DNA of 64,000 bases from Plantago ovata (GCA_028274465.1 CM051458.1:20351566-20415565); one strand, 5' to 3'; shown: positions 33,533 through 44,678, numbered from the stretch's first letter. Numbers and translations are program-made. Notes: generated by a model from the sequence alone, not told the origin.

Positions 33533-35678
33533 TTGAGAAAAGATAAATCACCTATCTCCTTTGTACGTGCTACTGATAGTAATCCACCAGTGATCTATCA
33601 GTTTGGTCAAACTAAGGTTGCTGAAACATGCAATCAAGTACCTATGACCATAAAGCCCGCTGTTGCTACTCAAAGTAGCAAGACTTTAAAAGGAAAACAG
33701 GCTGCTGAGAAGCAAACTGGAAAGAAAAAGAATGCCGTGAAGCATTCCGCCAAACAAGTTGCTGAAAAGCAAATTGTTAAGTCTAAAGTCAAGATTACCA
33801 AAAGTAATCAGAAGTCCTTTGCTGACAAACCTGAATCAAGTAAGGTTGCTGAAGCTAAAGCTCAGCATTCTCCAAAGAGTGGACTTGGTTTCAAAACCAA
33901 GCAAAGTCAACTCTTTCATGAGTATAAGCAAAGTCAGCAAAGATACTTCAAAGAGATGAAGAAAACCAAGCCTAAGAGTTCTGAAAAGACTCCCAATGCT
34001 AGGACTAGAAGGAACCTTGCTAGAAAAGAACTTACTGAAAAGTATGTTCAACAAAAAGGTCAACAGAGCAAGACGCCACATCATAAAGTGGATTTGACCA
34101 GCACAAGTCAAAAGTCTTTCAGCTCAAAACCTCCTAGTTCCTCAGCAAGTAGAAAACAAGTCAAAGTTGAAAAACTTCAGACTTGGGTTTCCACTGGACG
34201 CATTCTTGAACATGTTAATGGACATCCATCATTGGATAATTAACTTGTTTGCTCTTGATTGTGCAGACTGCAGCCACGGAGACAAACGATGCAATCTGGC
34301 ACTTTGATAGTGGTTGTGGAAAGCACATGACCCGTAACCAGAATAACCTTATAAACTATAGACGGTGGTCTAAAGGTCCAACAATAAGGTTTGCTGGTGG
34401 AGGCTCCGGATCTACAAAAGTCTATGGTGATGTGAAGTTGGGATGCATAACCATTTCTGGAGTTCTTTATGTCAAAAATCTTAAGTTTAACCTTTTCAGC
34501 ATGAGTCAATTTGCTGACAAAGGATACTTCATCGAAATTAAAAGTGATGAATGTAAACTTATAGATTTTTAGACTAAAAAGGTTATAATGATTGCAAGAA
34601 GATCAGGAGGCTTGTACACCGTTGATTGGTCTTCAGCAAACATTGAAAAATGCCTTGTCTCAGATCATGATTGCCTTGCTGAAAAAGCATGGTTATGGCA
34701 TAAACGAACAAGTCATCTAAACTTCAAGACGCTGAATAAGCTGTCTAAAAGGCACTTGTAGTTGGATTACCTAGGGTTACTTTTAAGAAGGATGGTGTTT
34801 GCAATGCATGTCAGCAAGGAAAGCAAACCAAATCTTCTTTCAAGAACAAGGCAGTACCGTCAACTACAAAACCTTTACAACTCTTACACATGGACTTGTT
34901 TGAATCTTCTTCAACAAGCTATGCTAGTAAGAAGTATGGTCTAGTCGTGGTAGATGACTATTCAAGATTCACTTGGGTAGTATTCATCAAGCACAAATCT
35001 GAAACCAAGACTGAAATACCTAACTTGCTGAATAAGCTTGAAGTCATGAAAAATGACAAGGTAAGAGTCATAAGGACAGACCATGGTACTGAGTTTGTAA
35101 ACCAGTACATAACTGAATATTGTACCTCCAAAGGTATTCAACATCAGTTATCCTCAGTAAGGACACCACAGCAAAATGGTGTTGCTGAACGGAAGAATCG
35201 TACCCTGAAAGAAGCCGCAAGAACAATGCTTGCTGACACTGAGATAAGTGAGGCTTACTGGGTTGAAGCGATTAATACCGCCTGCTATACTCAGAATAGA
35301 TGTTTGATTACTAAGGAATACAACAAACTCCTTATGAATTGTTTGTTGGAAGACCTCCTAACATCACTCATCTAAGAGTATTTGGTTGCAAGTGTTTCGT
35401 TCTTAACAATGGTAGAGAATACCTAAGAACATTTCAACCAAAGGCAGACGAAGCGATATTTCTTGGCTACTCCTTGCATAGTAAAGCTTACAGAGTTTAC
35501 AACAAAAAGGCACAAAAGATTGAAGAATCTGTGCATGTTGTATTCTACGAAAAGTCACAAGGTGTGCCTGCTGAAGAAGAAATATCAGAATGTATGAAAA
35601 AGCTAATCATACATGAGCAAAGAACTGAATCTGATGCTAGGCAAATCAAGTCAATTGAACTAAATGATGATTTTGACC
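33533..35678 (+). pseudogene. Linker and first half of pol, Sirevirus C
   Basis: A charged linker with VAEKQ-like words covers 33533-34243. The protease has WHFDSGCGKHMTR at about 34300, and GAG-pre-integrase lies near 34690. The integrase core spans 34890-35375 (MDLFESSSTSY, VVDDYSRFTW, RTDHGTEFVN, TPQQNGVAERKN). The integrase C-terminal region runs to the gap. Compared with the same region of element A it carries fewer breaks. Confidence 0.85.
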
Positions 35679-35778
35679 NNNNNNNNNNNNNNNNNNNNNN
35701 NNNNNNNNNNNNNNNNNNNNNNNNNNNNNNNNNNNNNNNNNNNNNNNNNNNNNNNNNNNNNNNNNNNNNNNNNNNNNN
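35679..35778. other. Assembly gap (100 N)
   Basis: A placeholder of exactly 100 N within the Sirevirus C pol gene. The sequence to the right is not Copia, so an unknown length, including the rest of the element, is missing here or the join is wrong. Confidence 0.98.
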
Positions 35779-36000
35779 TGGGCTTGGGTTTGCCTTACAT
35801 TTTAACCTTCACGGCTGCACAAAAAGTACTTCTCCCATATTTCACCATTATTTCCAATACGTGGGTTGCTTCTTCACAGAAAATCCAACATTTGCAGTCA
35901 TGCCTTTTGTACAGAAGTATAGCTTGATCAAAAGTTCCATGATTTCCCTTTACGCATCCCGTAATGTCAAAATCTCAGGGGGAAGATCATTTACGTCTGC
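35779..36000 (-). other. Unassigned sequence, faint FAR1/MULE-like resemblance
   Basis: There is no long open frame. On the minus strand a short stretch reads GMTANVGFSVKKQ, reminiscent of the GFSVRK core of FAR1-type DNA-binding domains, with interruptions around it. It could be a very decayed MULE or FAR1-related fragment. Weak. Confidence 0.2.
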
Positions 36001-36440
36001 ATATGAAATATGTTTTCCACAAGATAGGTGATTTCATGGTAAATAGTTTGTATCATGGGATCTATTGTTTGATTTTATGGGACGTATGGTTATTTTTAAT
36101 GGGATATAACTTTAGTTTTACTGCATGTGTGCATGTAACTAGATATCATGGATATATGCTTAATATCATTGGATATATGCTTAATATCATGGGATATATT
36201 TGAGTTATGGGATGTATGCTTGTTCTCATGGCATTTATTGTTAGTTTTTATGCATGTGTGCATGTTACGAGATATCATGGTATATATATGCTTAATATCA
36301 TGGGACATATAATTGATTTCATGGGATATATGCTTAATATCATGGGATATATCTGTCAGTTTACTTTATGTGTGCATGTACTTTGGTTTTACGTATGTGT
36401 GCATGTACTAGATATCAGGTATATATATTAATATATGGGA
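36001..36440. repeat. Degenerate repeats rich in TATCATGGGATATA
   Basis: The words TTAATATCATGGGATATAT and TGCATGTGTGCATGTA alternate imperfectly at least six times each across this AT-rich stretch. Spacing is irregular (about 60-110 bp), so this is a decayed tandem array rather than a clean satellite. No gene. Confidence 0.5.
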
Positions 36441-36539
36441 TAATGATTGAGTTATGGGATATAACCTCTGTATTCTGTGTTTCTACTTCTTCAGTCATGG
36501 AGGTCGTTGATACTAGCAGCAGGATTTGAGAAGTTGACA

Positions 36540-37000
36540 TCTAACAATCACAACAATAAACATATTTAACGTAGCAACAACAACAACATATCTTGCAGAT
36601 GCAGATTTACGTTCGCAACAACAAACACAAGCTTGCAACACAAAACAAAGCTTCAGATGACGATTTAGTAGCAACAACACGAACAAAGGTTTGCAGATGA
36701 TGATTATGTAGGACATCACGAACAAAGAGAGCGTGTAGATCATGATTTATGTATCAAATCACAAATCGGAGTTTCCAAATCATGATTCACGTAACAAAAA
36801 CACAAATCGAAGCTTCCACATCATGATTCACGTAATATAAAATCACAATAGGAGCGTCGAGATCATGATTCACGTAACAACAATCATCACAATCGGAGCT
36901 TCAGATCATGCTTTACGTTACAAATCAAAAATCAGAGCTCTAGTTCATGAATCATGTAACAAAACCACAAATCCAAGCTCCTAGATCACGAATTGAAGCT
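36540..37000. repeat. Degenerate ~55-bp tandem repeats
   Basis: A unit close to CACAAATCGGAGCTTCCAGA, then TCATGATTCACGTAACAA, recurs about seven or eight times with 10-25% changes, clearest from 36690 to 36980. Subterminal arrays of this kind are common in CACTA and other DNA transposons, but no matching terminus was found. No gene. Confidence 0.55.
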
Positions 37001-37009
37001 TATTAGACC

Positions 37010-37340
37010 ATAATTGGCAGAGATGAATGAAATTTTTGTACGACGTATTGATTTAGATTTAGATGCAGAAACGACGGCGTAGCTGGAGGTGGCGACGGCG
37101 ACGGCACGTAGGTGGTCGTGGCGGTGGTTTCGACGTCGAGATGGAGGCGGTTGCGACGTAGAGATGGAGGCGGGGGTGTTCTTTCTCTCTCTCCGCCGTT
37201 TTCTCTCTCTCGAAGTTGCGTTCGTTTCTGTGTGTTTGAGCGAGCGAGTTTTTGTTATAACCCGCTTTATGACCCGTTCTGAGTCGTGGGTTGTGGGTTG
37301 GGGCTTTTTTAAAAAGCTACTAATTAGTTGGGGTTGATTA
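37010..37340 (+). other. GC-rich island with CGACGG/GGCGG repeats and CT tract
   Basis: The local base composition changes sharply: GCGACGGCGACGGC and GAGATGGAGGCGG words repeat (37085-37170), then CTTTCTCTCTCTCC. A frame at 37089-37337 (82 residues, Arg/Trp-rich) is open but looks like a by-product of composition. It resembles a 5' leader or transposon subterminal region. No product assigned. Confidence 0.3.
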
Positions 37341-37904
37341 TTTATTATTAGTATAAGTGGTCTATACTAGAGACGGTCTACTAGGAGACGGACTCTGTTA
37401 TTATTTACGAAATATTGTATGAAAACTTGAAAGTAGAATGAGACAATATAAAAAATAATTAAGTGATAGTGTTTTTAGGTAATGAAGTAACTATAAATAT
37501 TTATTGATACTTTTTTTTTTTCAAATTTTGTGGCAAAATAGTTGCTAATAGAAAGAATATTGTTTGATGATTTTAGTGAAGGTACTTAATGATATTAGAG
37601 GAATCGATGAAGTAAAAAAAATTCTTTTCTTTTTAGTTACGAAAAGAATGATAATTTAGTAGTGAAAGTTGAATTAAAACAGATTACTGAGTTGTTATGT
37701 TTGAGCAATTAATAGAAAGTAATGAGTAAGATGAAATATTAAATTTAAAAAAAAAAGCGGGAAGAAATCTAATGAAGTGATACTAATCTAAATCTATGAT
37801 TTTGGGAGTCAAAAAAAAAATCTAAGATAAAACATTTGTGTGCCAGTGGGAAATTAAACGGAGTTGGTTGTGCAAGGTAATGCTCTCCACTTATCCATAT
37901 TAGG

Positions 37905-38685
37905 GATCTGTTTAGCAAACTAGCTTATTAAAGCTAGTTGGAGCTAATAAGCAAGCTGATAGCTGATAAGGCAGCTGATAAGTTGACTGATAGTTAGCTG
38001 ATAAGCTAACTTATTTTGTGTACGGTTTAGCAAATGAGCTGATAAGCTAGCTGATTTTAGTTTACGTGTTTAGCGAATGGCTTACAACCTAATTGATAAA
38101 AGGACATAAAAGGACACATATTAATTGTTTGTATTCTTCTTTCATTTTTCTTATTCAATAATAAAATTAATAATAAAAATCTATAATACTACTTATTATT
38201 ATATTTTAACATAAAAATAGTAATATATTATGTCTCTAAACTACTTAATTAAATAACCCTTTTCAAGTATGATCATGTAGATGACAACAATATTGTGTTA
38301 TTCTTTACTAGTGTTAGTAGTTTATTTTAAAATAGTAGTAAGTAATTATTATTATTTAACATAAAATAATAATATATTTATGTCTAAACTATTAATTTAT
38401 TATCGTGTCTTGTTATGTATTATTATTATTATTTTTTTTTATTTTGATTATTATTATTTATTATCATTATTATTATTTATTATATTCTATTATTATTAGG
38501 GGGGTATAATGAAATATGAAAGATGCTTAAACTACCTTATTAAAAAAAATAAGTTACTTTATTAGTTTAAAAATAGATAGCTGATAATCTCCAGGAGCTT
38601 ATAGCTTGTCTGTTCGTGTGAACACGAGCTTATAAGCTTCTGGAGCTTATAAGCTAGCTGATAAGTTAACGTTAAACGAGCCTAG
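37905..38685. mobile_element. hAT-like MITE with AGCTGATAAG-rich ends
   Basis: The left end TAGGGATCTGTTTAGCAAA (37901-37919) and the right end TTAACGTTAAACGAGCCTA (about 38665-38683) are imperfect inverted repeats. Both are followed inward by many TAAGCTAGCTGATAAG words in opposite orientations. The middle is AT-rich with TTATTATTA runs and no coding capacity. The size (~0.78 kb) and TAGGG..TGTTTGGCAAA-type ends fit non-autonomous hAT elements of eudicots. An 8-bp duplication is not clearly preserved. Confidence 0.6.
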
Positions 38686-38689
38686 ATAT

Positions 38690-39400
38690 GTTGTCCATAA
38701 ATGATCAATTAATACTGATCGTGGTTTTCTCCCTTAATTAAACAGTAAATAAAAAATGGACCAAAGCTACGAAATTTAAAAATGGACAATTAATTCAAAA
38801 AAAAGTATATACGAAATTATGTAATTGACTGTGGTAATTATATAAACCATGTATGTGAAAAAGTAAGTCATGCGAATTTGTAATAATGTCATAATTACAC
38901 ATCATTTTTAACCATATTTTTTCGAAAACATAATCAAAATTTATATGGTACTGCAAAAAAAAATAATCAACTTTACACTATAAGCAAAAATCAAACCTAT
39001 ACTACAATAAAGAAATCAAACATTAATTGTGCAATATTTGCCTTTGTAACTTCAAATTAAATATAACTATAAATAAGTTCCTCAACTGGCTCCACACCCT
39101 CATTCTCCACTCCGAACCCCCATCCTATCAAAAACAATTCTCCTCCTTAATTTGTTTTTTCGATGGTGAATGACTCAACACGAATAAAGATAATTGCTGG
39201 ATCGTGGGTTATTCCATTCTAACAGTCAATATTTGAGTATGGTATCTACAACCATGATGTCCATAACTACATGGAACGATATTCCATTAAATATTCGTGT
39301 CCACATAATGTTCAAGGGCCGCCATATTCTCTTTCAATCTCTTTTCTTTTTACATGGCATAAGGAATAGGGAAGGAAATCGGGTCGCCGGTATGATTGCT
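38690..39400. other. AT-rich sequence with an isolated TATA-like motif
   Basis: No gene can be supported. CTATAAATAA at about 39067-39076 is followed by a C-rich stretch (CACACCCTCATTCTCC), which looks like a promoter, but no host exon follows. A short frame near 39350-39410 (FLHGIRNREGNRVAGMIAL) recalls the end of a plant RNase H domain and may be LINE debris. Confidence 0.3.
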
Positions 39401-39511
39401 TTAATAATTTTATAGCACTTGAGCATGTTCTGCAAGTAATACCATACCAATCTTTCTCACCTCACTACTCCTTCCTTAAGCTATGATGATCAGTTTCAGC
39501 TACTTAAACCT

Positions 39512-40961
39512 TTGAGTGATGAAGAAATCTGGCTGGATGTAAAAAGTATAGGATCAGACAAGGCACCAGGCCCAGATGGAATGACTGCACACTTTTATCA
39601 TTCTTTCTGGCCTGAAATAAAAAATGAAGCCTGTCACTATGTTAAACACTTTTTCTACACAGGAGCACTAGACAACGCTTTAAACCAAACTCATATCATA
39701 GTGTTGCCAAAAAATAATGATCCTCAATCACCAAGTAATTATAGGCCAATCAGCCTTTGTAATGTAAGTTACAAAATAATTACAAAGATAATGGTACATA
39801 GATTAAGGCCCATGTTAAATAAAATCATATCCCCTTTTCAAAATGCCTTTGTTCCAAAAGATTTATAGGGGATAATATAATGATTGCCCATGAATTGATT
39901 CATACAATGATGAAAAAGAAAAAAATCCACTCAGCACTACATGGAACTTAACTTGACATTGCCAAAGCATATGACAGACTTGAATGGTCTTTTATATCTG
40001 CTGCTTTGGCAAAATTCAAGTTTCCACCAATTTGGATTGACAGAATAATAACTTGCATTAAAACCAGTAATTTTCAGGTTAAGATTAATGGATTTCTTTC
40101 TGAGTCGTGGAGCCCAACTAGAGGTATCAGACAGGGGGATCCTCTTTCCCTATATATCTTCATTATCTGCCAAGAAATGTTGATACATTCAATTCTCCAT
40201 CAGGTAGAAACCAGGAGAATTGGTTGTCTGCTAGCAGCTAGAAGAGCTCCAAGGGTGCCTATTCTTTGCTTTGCAGATGACTGCATGGTCTTCTGCAAAA
40301 CAAATGAAACCTCTATCTCCTCATTGATGCAAACATTAGCGCAGTATGAGCAGGTAGTTGGTCAAGGGGTATGTGGGAAAAGTTCCAAGTGATTTTTTCT
40401 TCAAATATACCACCTCAAAGAAATCCAGGCTCTTATCTCAATTAGGAGTAACCTTAAATAAAGATCAAGATAAGTATCTAGGTATCCCATTTATCTTTGG
40501 TAGGAAAAAGCACTTTCTTTAATGATATGATAGATAGGATTACAAAAAGAATTGATACTTGGTACAACAAATTTCTGTCATATGCTGGTAGGCTAGTGCT
40601 TATACAAAGTGTTAGTAACACAATCCCCTCTTATAACATGCAAGTTTTAAGAATACCAGAATCAATTATTGATAAAATAAACTCCCTTAATAGGAATTTT
40701 CTATGGCACCCAACAAAGGGTTCACAGTCTTCCCCTAAGGTGAAATGGGACACTGTTTGCACACCAAAGACACAGGGTGGTCTAGGAATTAGGGATTTGT
40801 CCACTTTCAACACTGCTTTTCAATATAAATTGTTATGGAGGTTGCTACATGATCACAGTTCTCTCTGGACAACCATATACAAGGCTAAATACTATGCTCA
40901 CACTAGCATCTGGACAGCAACTAGTAATGCTAGGTCAAGTGGCTTTGGAAGAGTTTATTGA
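39512..40961 (+). pseudogene. LINE reverse transcriptase
   Basis: Motifs in order: KAPGPDGMTAHFYHSFW and NYRPISLCNVSYKIITKI (39560-39790), the motif-A LDIAKAYDRLEW with catalytic Asp (39952-39987), motif B RGIRQGDPLS (40120-40150) and motif C FADD (40270-40282) with the two catalytic Asp. The thumb/connection sequence IDTWYNKFLSYAGRLVLIQSV lies at 40550. Stops at about 39867 and 39949 and a frame change near 40390 make it non-functional. It is the nonLTR RT of the plant L1 type, not a host gene. Confidence 0.88.
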
Positions 40962-41279
40962 AACAAAGAAACTCTTTCAGAACCAAACTGGTTTGGCAGA
41001 TAAGTTCAGGTGCAGATGTGTCATTCTGTTTCGATCTTTGGATTATGAACAGTCCTTTAAGTGAATATACAACTTGTGTGCCACCACATCTTATGAATCT
41101 TAGAGTTGCAGATTGCATAACAAGCACTGGCATTTGGTCACTAGAACATGTAGAACAGATCTTACCACCAGAAATTATTCTATCTATTAAAGGCCTGCCA
41201 TTACCTATGCATCCACAATCAGATAGGCTTCTTTGGAAAAACACAGCCTCAGGAGAATTTAGTATAAAGTCAGCTTACC

Positions 41280-41725
41280 AAATTTTAATTAAGGAAGAAT
41301 CCACTCACCCAACGTTACCTTGGAATCGAATTTGGAGTCTTCACACTATTCCTAGAGTTAAATTTTTCCTTTGGCTAGCTATATATGGCAGATTACAAAC
41401 ACGGAAAAAGTGATTTTCATATAATTGTGTGCCAGATCCATTGTGTCCACTTTGTATGCAAGAAGAAGAAACCATTACACATTTATTTTTTGAATGTTCC
41501 AAGTTACATTTCTTCAGAGTTTCTTTCTTTCCTATTACTGATTTCACTTCTAGTTCTAGTCTTGCACAGGTCATTTTCTCCTACACTCAGAACTCTCTTG
41601 GTCAATTGGCACTTGTCAATGGTTGCTGGACCATTTGGAAGGAAAGAAACAATGTGGTTTTCAGAGGAATTGCACTAGATCAAGTGGCCATGATACACAA
41701 GGCTAGATCACTTAAGATTCAATAG
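41280..41725 (+). pseudogene. LINE reverse-transcriptase zinc-binding domain
   Basis: The stretch PWNRIWSLHTIPRVKFFLWL followed by CPLCMQEEETITHLFFEC matches the zf-RVT domain that follows the RT in plant LINEs (Cys-x2-Cys ... His-x4-Cys). A frame change near 41412 separates the two halves. It lies between the RT and the RNase H, as expected. Confidence 0.8.
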
Positions 41726-41755
41726 AAATCACACACAGAAAAATAACCCATACAT

Positions 41756-42358
41756 GTGACTTGTAAATGGCAACCTCCACCCTTAGGTTATGCAACTTTA
41801 AATACAGATGGTTCCACTTTGCAGCACACAAAAAGTACAGGTTTGGGCTGGATCATTAGAAACCACCAAGGCCAATTCATACAAGCTAGAGCTGAATTTT
41901 TAGGACTAAGTGATAACAATACAACTGAAATATGGGCGGTTAAAAGTGGTCTAATAGCAGCAATTAATTTAGATATATCCAAGCTTTTGGTTTATACAGA
42001 TTCTGTGTATGTCTTGCACTGTCTTTGCAGGGGGAAGGCACCTCAGGCTCAGTCATGGAACTTGATTAAGGACATACAACAGTTGGCAAGCAATTTTCTG
42101 GATCTCCAGTTTTTCGGCATCTACATGGAAGCAAACACAGCAACAGACTTCCTGGCAAAACTAGCTAGCAGTAGTTTCAAGACAGAAGTAGTTCAACCAC
42201 TACTCGACAACCACCTCCGTAGGGTGGATTCTCGAGTTTGGGACTTAGAACCATTTTGGCTTTCAGCTTGTAATTTACATGATATATCAGAAGGAACCAC
42301 TCGAATAGTGGGACAGACTCGCCAACAAGCATTGTACAGACCTTCAGTGTGTGAATAA
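41756..42358 (+). CDS. LINE RNase H domain
   Basis: An open frame of 200 residues. LNTDGSTLQHTKSTGLGWII gives the first catalytic Asp, TTEIWAVKSGL the Glu, LLVYTDSVYVLHCL the second Asp and ATDFLAKLA the last. This is the RNase H fold (RVT_3-type) found at the C-terminus of plant L1 elements. It ends about 20 bp before the A-tail. The frame has no independent promoter or start context, so it is a part of the LINE rather than a gene in its own right. Confidence 0.8.
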   Translation: MTCKWQPPPLGYATLNTDGSTLQHTKSTGLGWIIRNHQGQFIQARAEFLGLSDNNTTEIWAVKSGLIAAINLDISKLLVYTDSVYVLHCLCRGKAPQAQSWNLIKDIQQLASNFLDLQFFGIYMEANTATDFLAKLASSSFKTEVVQPLLDNHLRRVDSRVWDLEPFWLSACNLHDISEGTTRIVGQTRQQALYRPSVCE

Positions 42359-42388
42359 ACGAACTACTTTGTCTAAAAAAAAAATCTT

Positions 42389-42775
42389 TTCTTTTTCAGT
42401 GTCATTTTATTTTATTACAATCCAAGCGATTGAATTCTAGTCGCCACTCATGCCTCTTGCCATTAAGCTCCGATCGAATTTGAAAAAGCTCAAAAAAGCT
42501 TGATTTTCATCTACGACTCATCTATTTATTCAAATTTCATACCATCTATTTTCATGTTGTAGAATTCGAAAGCTAAAAAGAAAAAAAGAAAAAAAAAAAA
42601 ACTGCATAGCATGAGCTAACACCGCTCACCATCTCATCCCACCAATCATAAATTTTTCTGTGCTTTATATTTTCACTTATGGTTTATTTATTTTCTCATA
42701 GTGTTTCGTTTTCATTTTTTTTTTCCCATCAATCACGCATATAATATATCTTCAATCTATCTATCTATCTATATA
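42389..42775. other. AT-rich intergenic sequence, no feature seen
   Basis: No open frame or structured repeat beyond short A and T runs (42575-42600, 42715-42725). It ends at the TCTATC repeats that mark the first Helitron-like end. Confidence 0.4.
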
Positions 42776-43099
42776 ATATATAAAGCAGAGTTCACATTCT
42801 AAAAATAACAACCAATCAGAATGCTCCAATCCACGTGGCATTTTCTAAATTATTTTGATTAAAAATCCAATTTAATTCACTATCTAAAGTAATTATATTA
42901 TTTTCCTATATAAATGAATTATAGTAGTATTACTTTTGTCGGAAGATTATTCACGGTAACAGCGTCCTTTCTTCGTCTTTCCTCTTTTCTACAAACTTCT
43001 TATCTTATTTCTTGAAACTGATATTCTATTGAGCCCTTCTTTCCTCTTCTCTACAATTTTCTCATTTCTTTTGCCTAGATCGGTCCATTTTTCCGTTTT

Positions 43100-43160
43100 G
43101 AAGTCTTCTCGACGGCGAGATCATATGGAGGTCGAGCTCCAGCTCTACTTGAACTTAAGG
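43100..43160 (+). other. Possible captured first exon inside the outer Helitron
   Basis: A pyrimidine-rich leader (42960-43080) is followed by ATGGAGGTCGAGCTCCAGCT at 43124, encoding MEVELQLYLNL, and then AAG|GTCACA, a possible splice donor, close to the next Helitron end. Helitrons often capture gene fragments. Too short to name. Confidence 0.25.
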
Positions 43161-43245
43161 TCACATCTATATCTATATCTATATAATATATAAAAGCAGA
43201 GTTCACTTCTAAAAACAACATGAAATATTTGCCCTTTAAAAAACA

Positions 43246-44150
43246 TATATACTTTCATTTGCGATCGTTTCACAACAGGTTTATTTCACAAAACTTAAAA
43301 TGACAGATGTGTTCCATGGTTCCACGATTTATAATAACAATCGCATTCGACGTGACTATTCTACAAAATCTCTATCAACAATCATGAAAGAAATATCGCT
43401 ATAGATGTTTTAATTAGTTTTTATTGCGATCGTATTCAAAGAGTTGTTCCGGTAATTTAGAATAAATGATGTCTTTGGTGGTTCTACTACACAATAAATT
43501 AGAATAACAATCGTATTTGATGGGACTATTCTATAAAAATTCTATCAATAATCATGAAATTAAAGAAATATCACAATACATTTTAATTAGTTTTTATTGC
43601 GATCATGTTCAGGGGTTATTCCGATAATTTAGAATAAATTATGTCTTTCGGTAGTTCTATTTCACAATAAATTAGAATAACAATCGTATTTGATCTCATT
43701 CTTTTGTAAACTTTCTATCAATAAAATGATATAAAGCGTTGTTACACGTTTTAATTGCTCTTCATTTGCAATCGGGCTCAACAGTTTATTCCGCAATAAT
43801 TCTTGAATGATAGATGTGTTCGATGGTTCTATTAATCCACAATAAATTAGTATAACAATCGCACTCAACGTGACTATTCTGCAAAATCTTCTATCAATAA
43901 AAATGAAAGAAATATAGTTATACATAATTGCTTTTTATTGTGGTCGTGCTCAACGAGTTTAAACAATAATTTAGAATAATAAATATGTCTGGTGGTTCTA
44001 TTCCACAATAAATTAGAATAACAATCATATTCGATGAGAGGACTATTATGCAAACTTTGTCTCAATAGAAATGAAAGAAATGTGGTTATACATTTTAATT
44101 GCTTTTGAAGCGACCGTACTCAACGGGTTTATTCCGGCAATAAAGTATCA
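43246..44150. repeat. ~165-bp degenerate tandem repeats inside a Helitron
   Basis: About five units share CACAATAAATTAGAATAACAA, TCGATGGGACTATTCTGCAA, TCTATCAATAAAAATGAAAG and ATTTTAATTGCTTTTTATTG. Unit starts fall near 43246, 43431, 43600, 43765 and 43930. Copies differ from each other by 10-25%. The same unit forms a second array at 54560-55360. Confidence 0.75.
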
Positions 44151-44393
44151 AAATTGGCAATGTGTTACAATAAAGTACATAAATTGGACACGGACGCCCT
44201 CTGTAGTACCAAAAATAGATTTTATTCGAATATTATGAGTGAAAGTATGAGATGTTGATTATTGATTGGAAGAGAGAAAGTAGGAAATAAAGAGAGAAAG
44301 ATGAAACCTAGAGATAGGGAAAAGGAAAATATTAAACGTCGGAACATAAATTTACTAAATGTTGGAAATTTATTGTAAATTACATAAAATATC

Positions 44394-44400
44394 TATAAAT
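44394..44400 (+). promoter_or_regulatory. Possible TATA box of the plant mobile domain gene
   Basis: TATAAAT lies in the left inverted repeat about 150 bp before a splice-donor-like AG|GTTAGT at 44546/44547. The matching acceptor TTTATAG is at 45011-45017, directly before the start codon. TIR-borne promoters are known from maize MuDR. Inferred. Confidence 0.4.
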
Positions 44401-44593
44401 TTATAATTTTACAAATTAACCCAATACTTTTAAAATCATCACAATTCCACCTTAAATAAATCAAGCCTCTAAATCAATAACCTAATCAACATATTTCAAT
44501 TCAACTTGAAGAACACACCAAGAGATATCATCAAACTTAAATCAAGGTTAGTTCTTTAATTTTTTTTTTTTTTAAAAGTATATGGGTGGCGTA

Positions 44594-44678
44594 TATGGGC
44601 GGCGGAAAACCACCGCCGCCCATATTAAGGCCGAGCAGCCGCGGCTGCTCGGCCGGAACCGCAGGCCGCGCGGCCTGC
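44594..44678. repeat. Three consecutive perfect GC-rich palindromes in the left TIR
   Basis: A 12-bp-stem hairpin (TATGGGCGGCGG at 44594-44605 against 44613-44624) is followed by a perfect 26-nt palindrome (44629-44654, centre CCGCGG) and a perfect 18-nt palindrome GCAGGCCGCGCGGCCTGC (44661-44678). An imperfect fourth follows to 44714. The surroundings are 75-80% AT, so the block stands out. It lies within the putative leader intron. Confidence 0.85.

Larger units (their letters stand above)
31213..35678 (+). mobile_element. Sirevirus-type Copia element C, left part
   Basis: Right portion of the left LTR (31213-31712), primer binding site TGGTATCAGAGC (31715), open gag (31825-33255), linker, protease, GAG-pre-integrase and integrase follow in order. 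The sequence is lost at the N run at 35679, and unrelated sequence follows the gap, so the reverse transcriptase half is not in the window. It is broken in only a handful of places and looks younger than element A, to which it is closely related throughout. Confidence 0.88.
39401..42385 (+). mobile_element. L1-clade LINE, 5'-truncated, with RNase H
   Basis: This is the second-ORF remainder of a plant L1 LINE: reverse transcriptase (39512-40400), connection region, RT zinc-binding domain (41280-41540), RNase H (41756-42358) and an A-rich tail, TCTAAAAAAAAAATC, at 42374-42388. No endonuclease or first ORF is present, the usual 5' truncation of target-primed insertion. The RT is disabled by in-frame stops near 39867 and 39949 and by frame changes near 40390, 40960 and 41412; the RNase H frame is intact. 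LINE sequence upstream of 39500 is recognisable only weakly, so the left end is approximate. Confidence 0.85.

Noticed and set aside
37089-37337. Possible small host gene (82 residues)
   Set aside because: Composition-driven Arg/Trp-rich frame in a GC-rich island with no recognisable domain or splice signals.
39060-39200. Host gene promoter with TATA box
   Set aside because: Motif present, but no supportable exon follows before LINE sequence begins.
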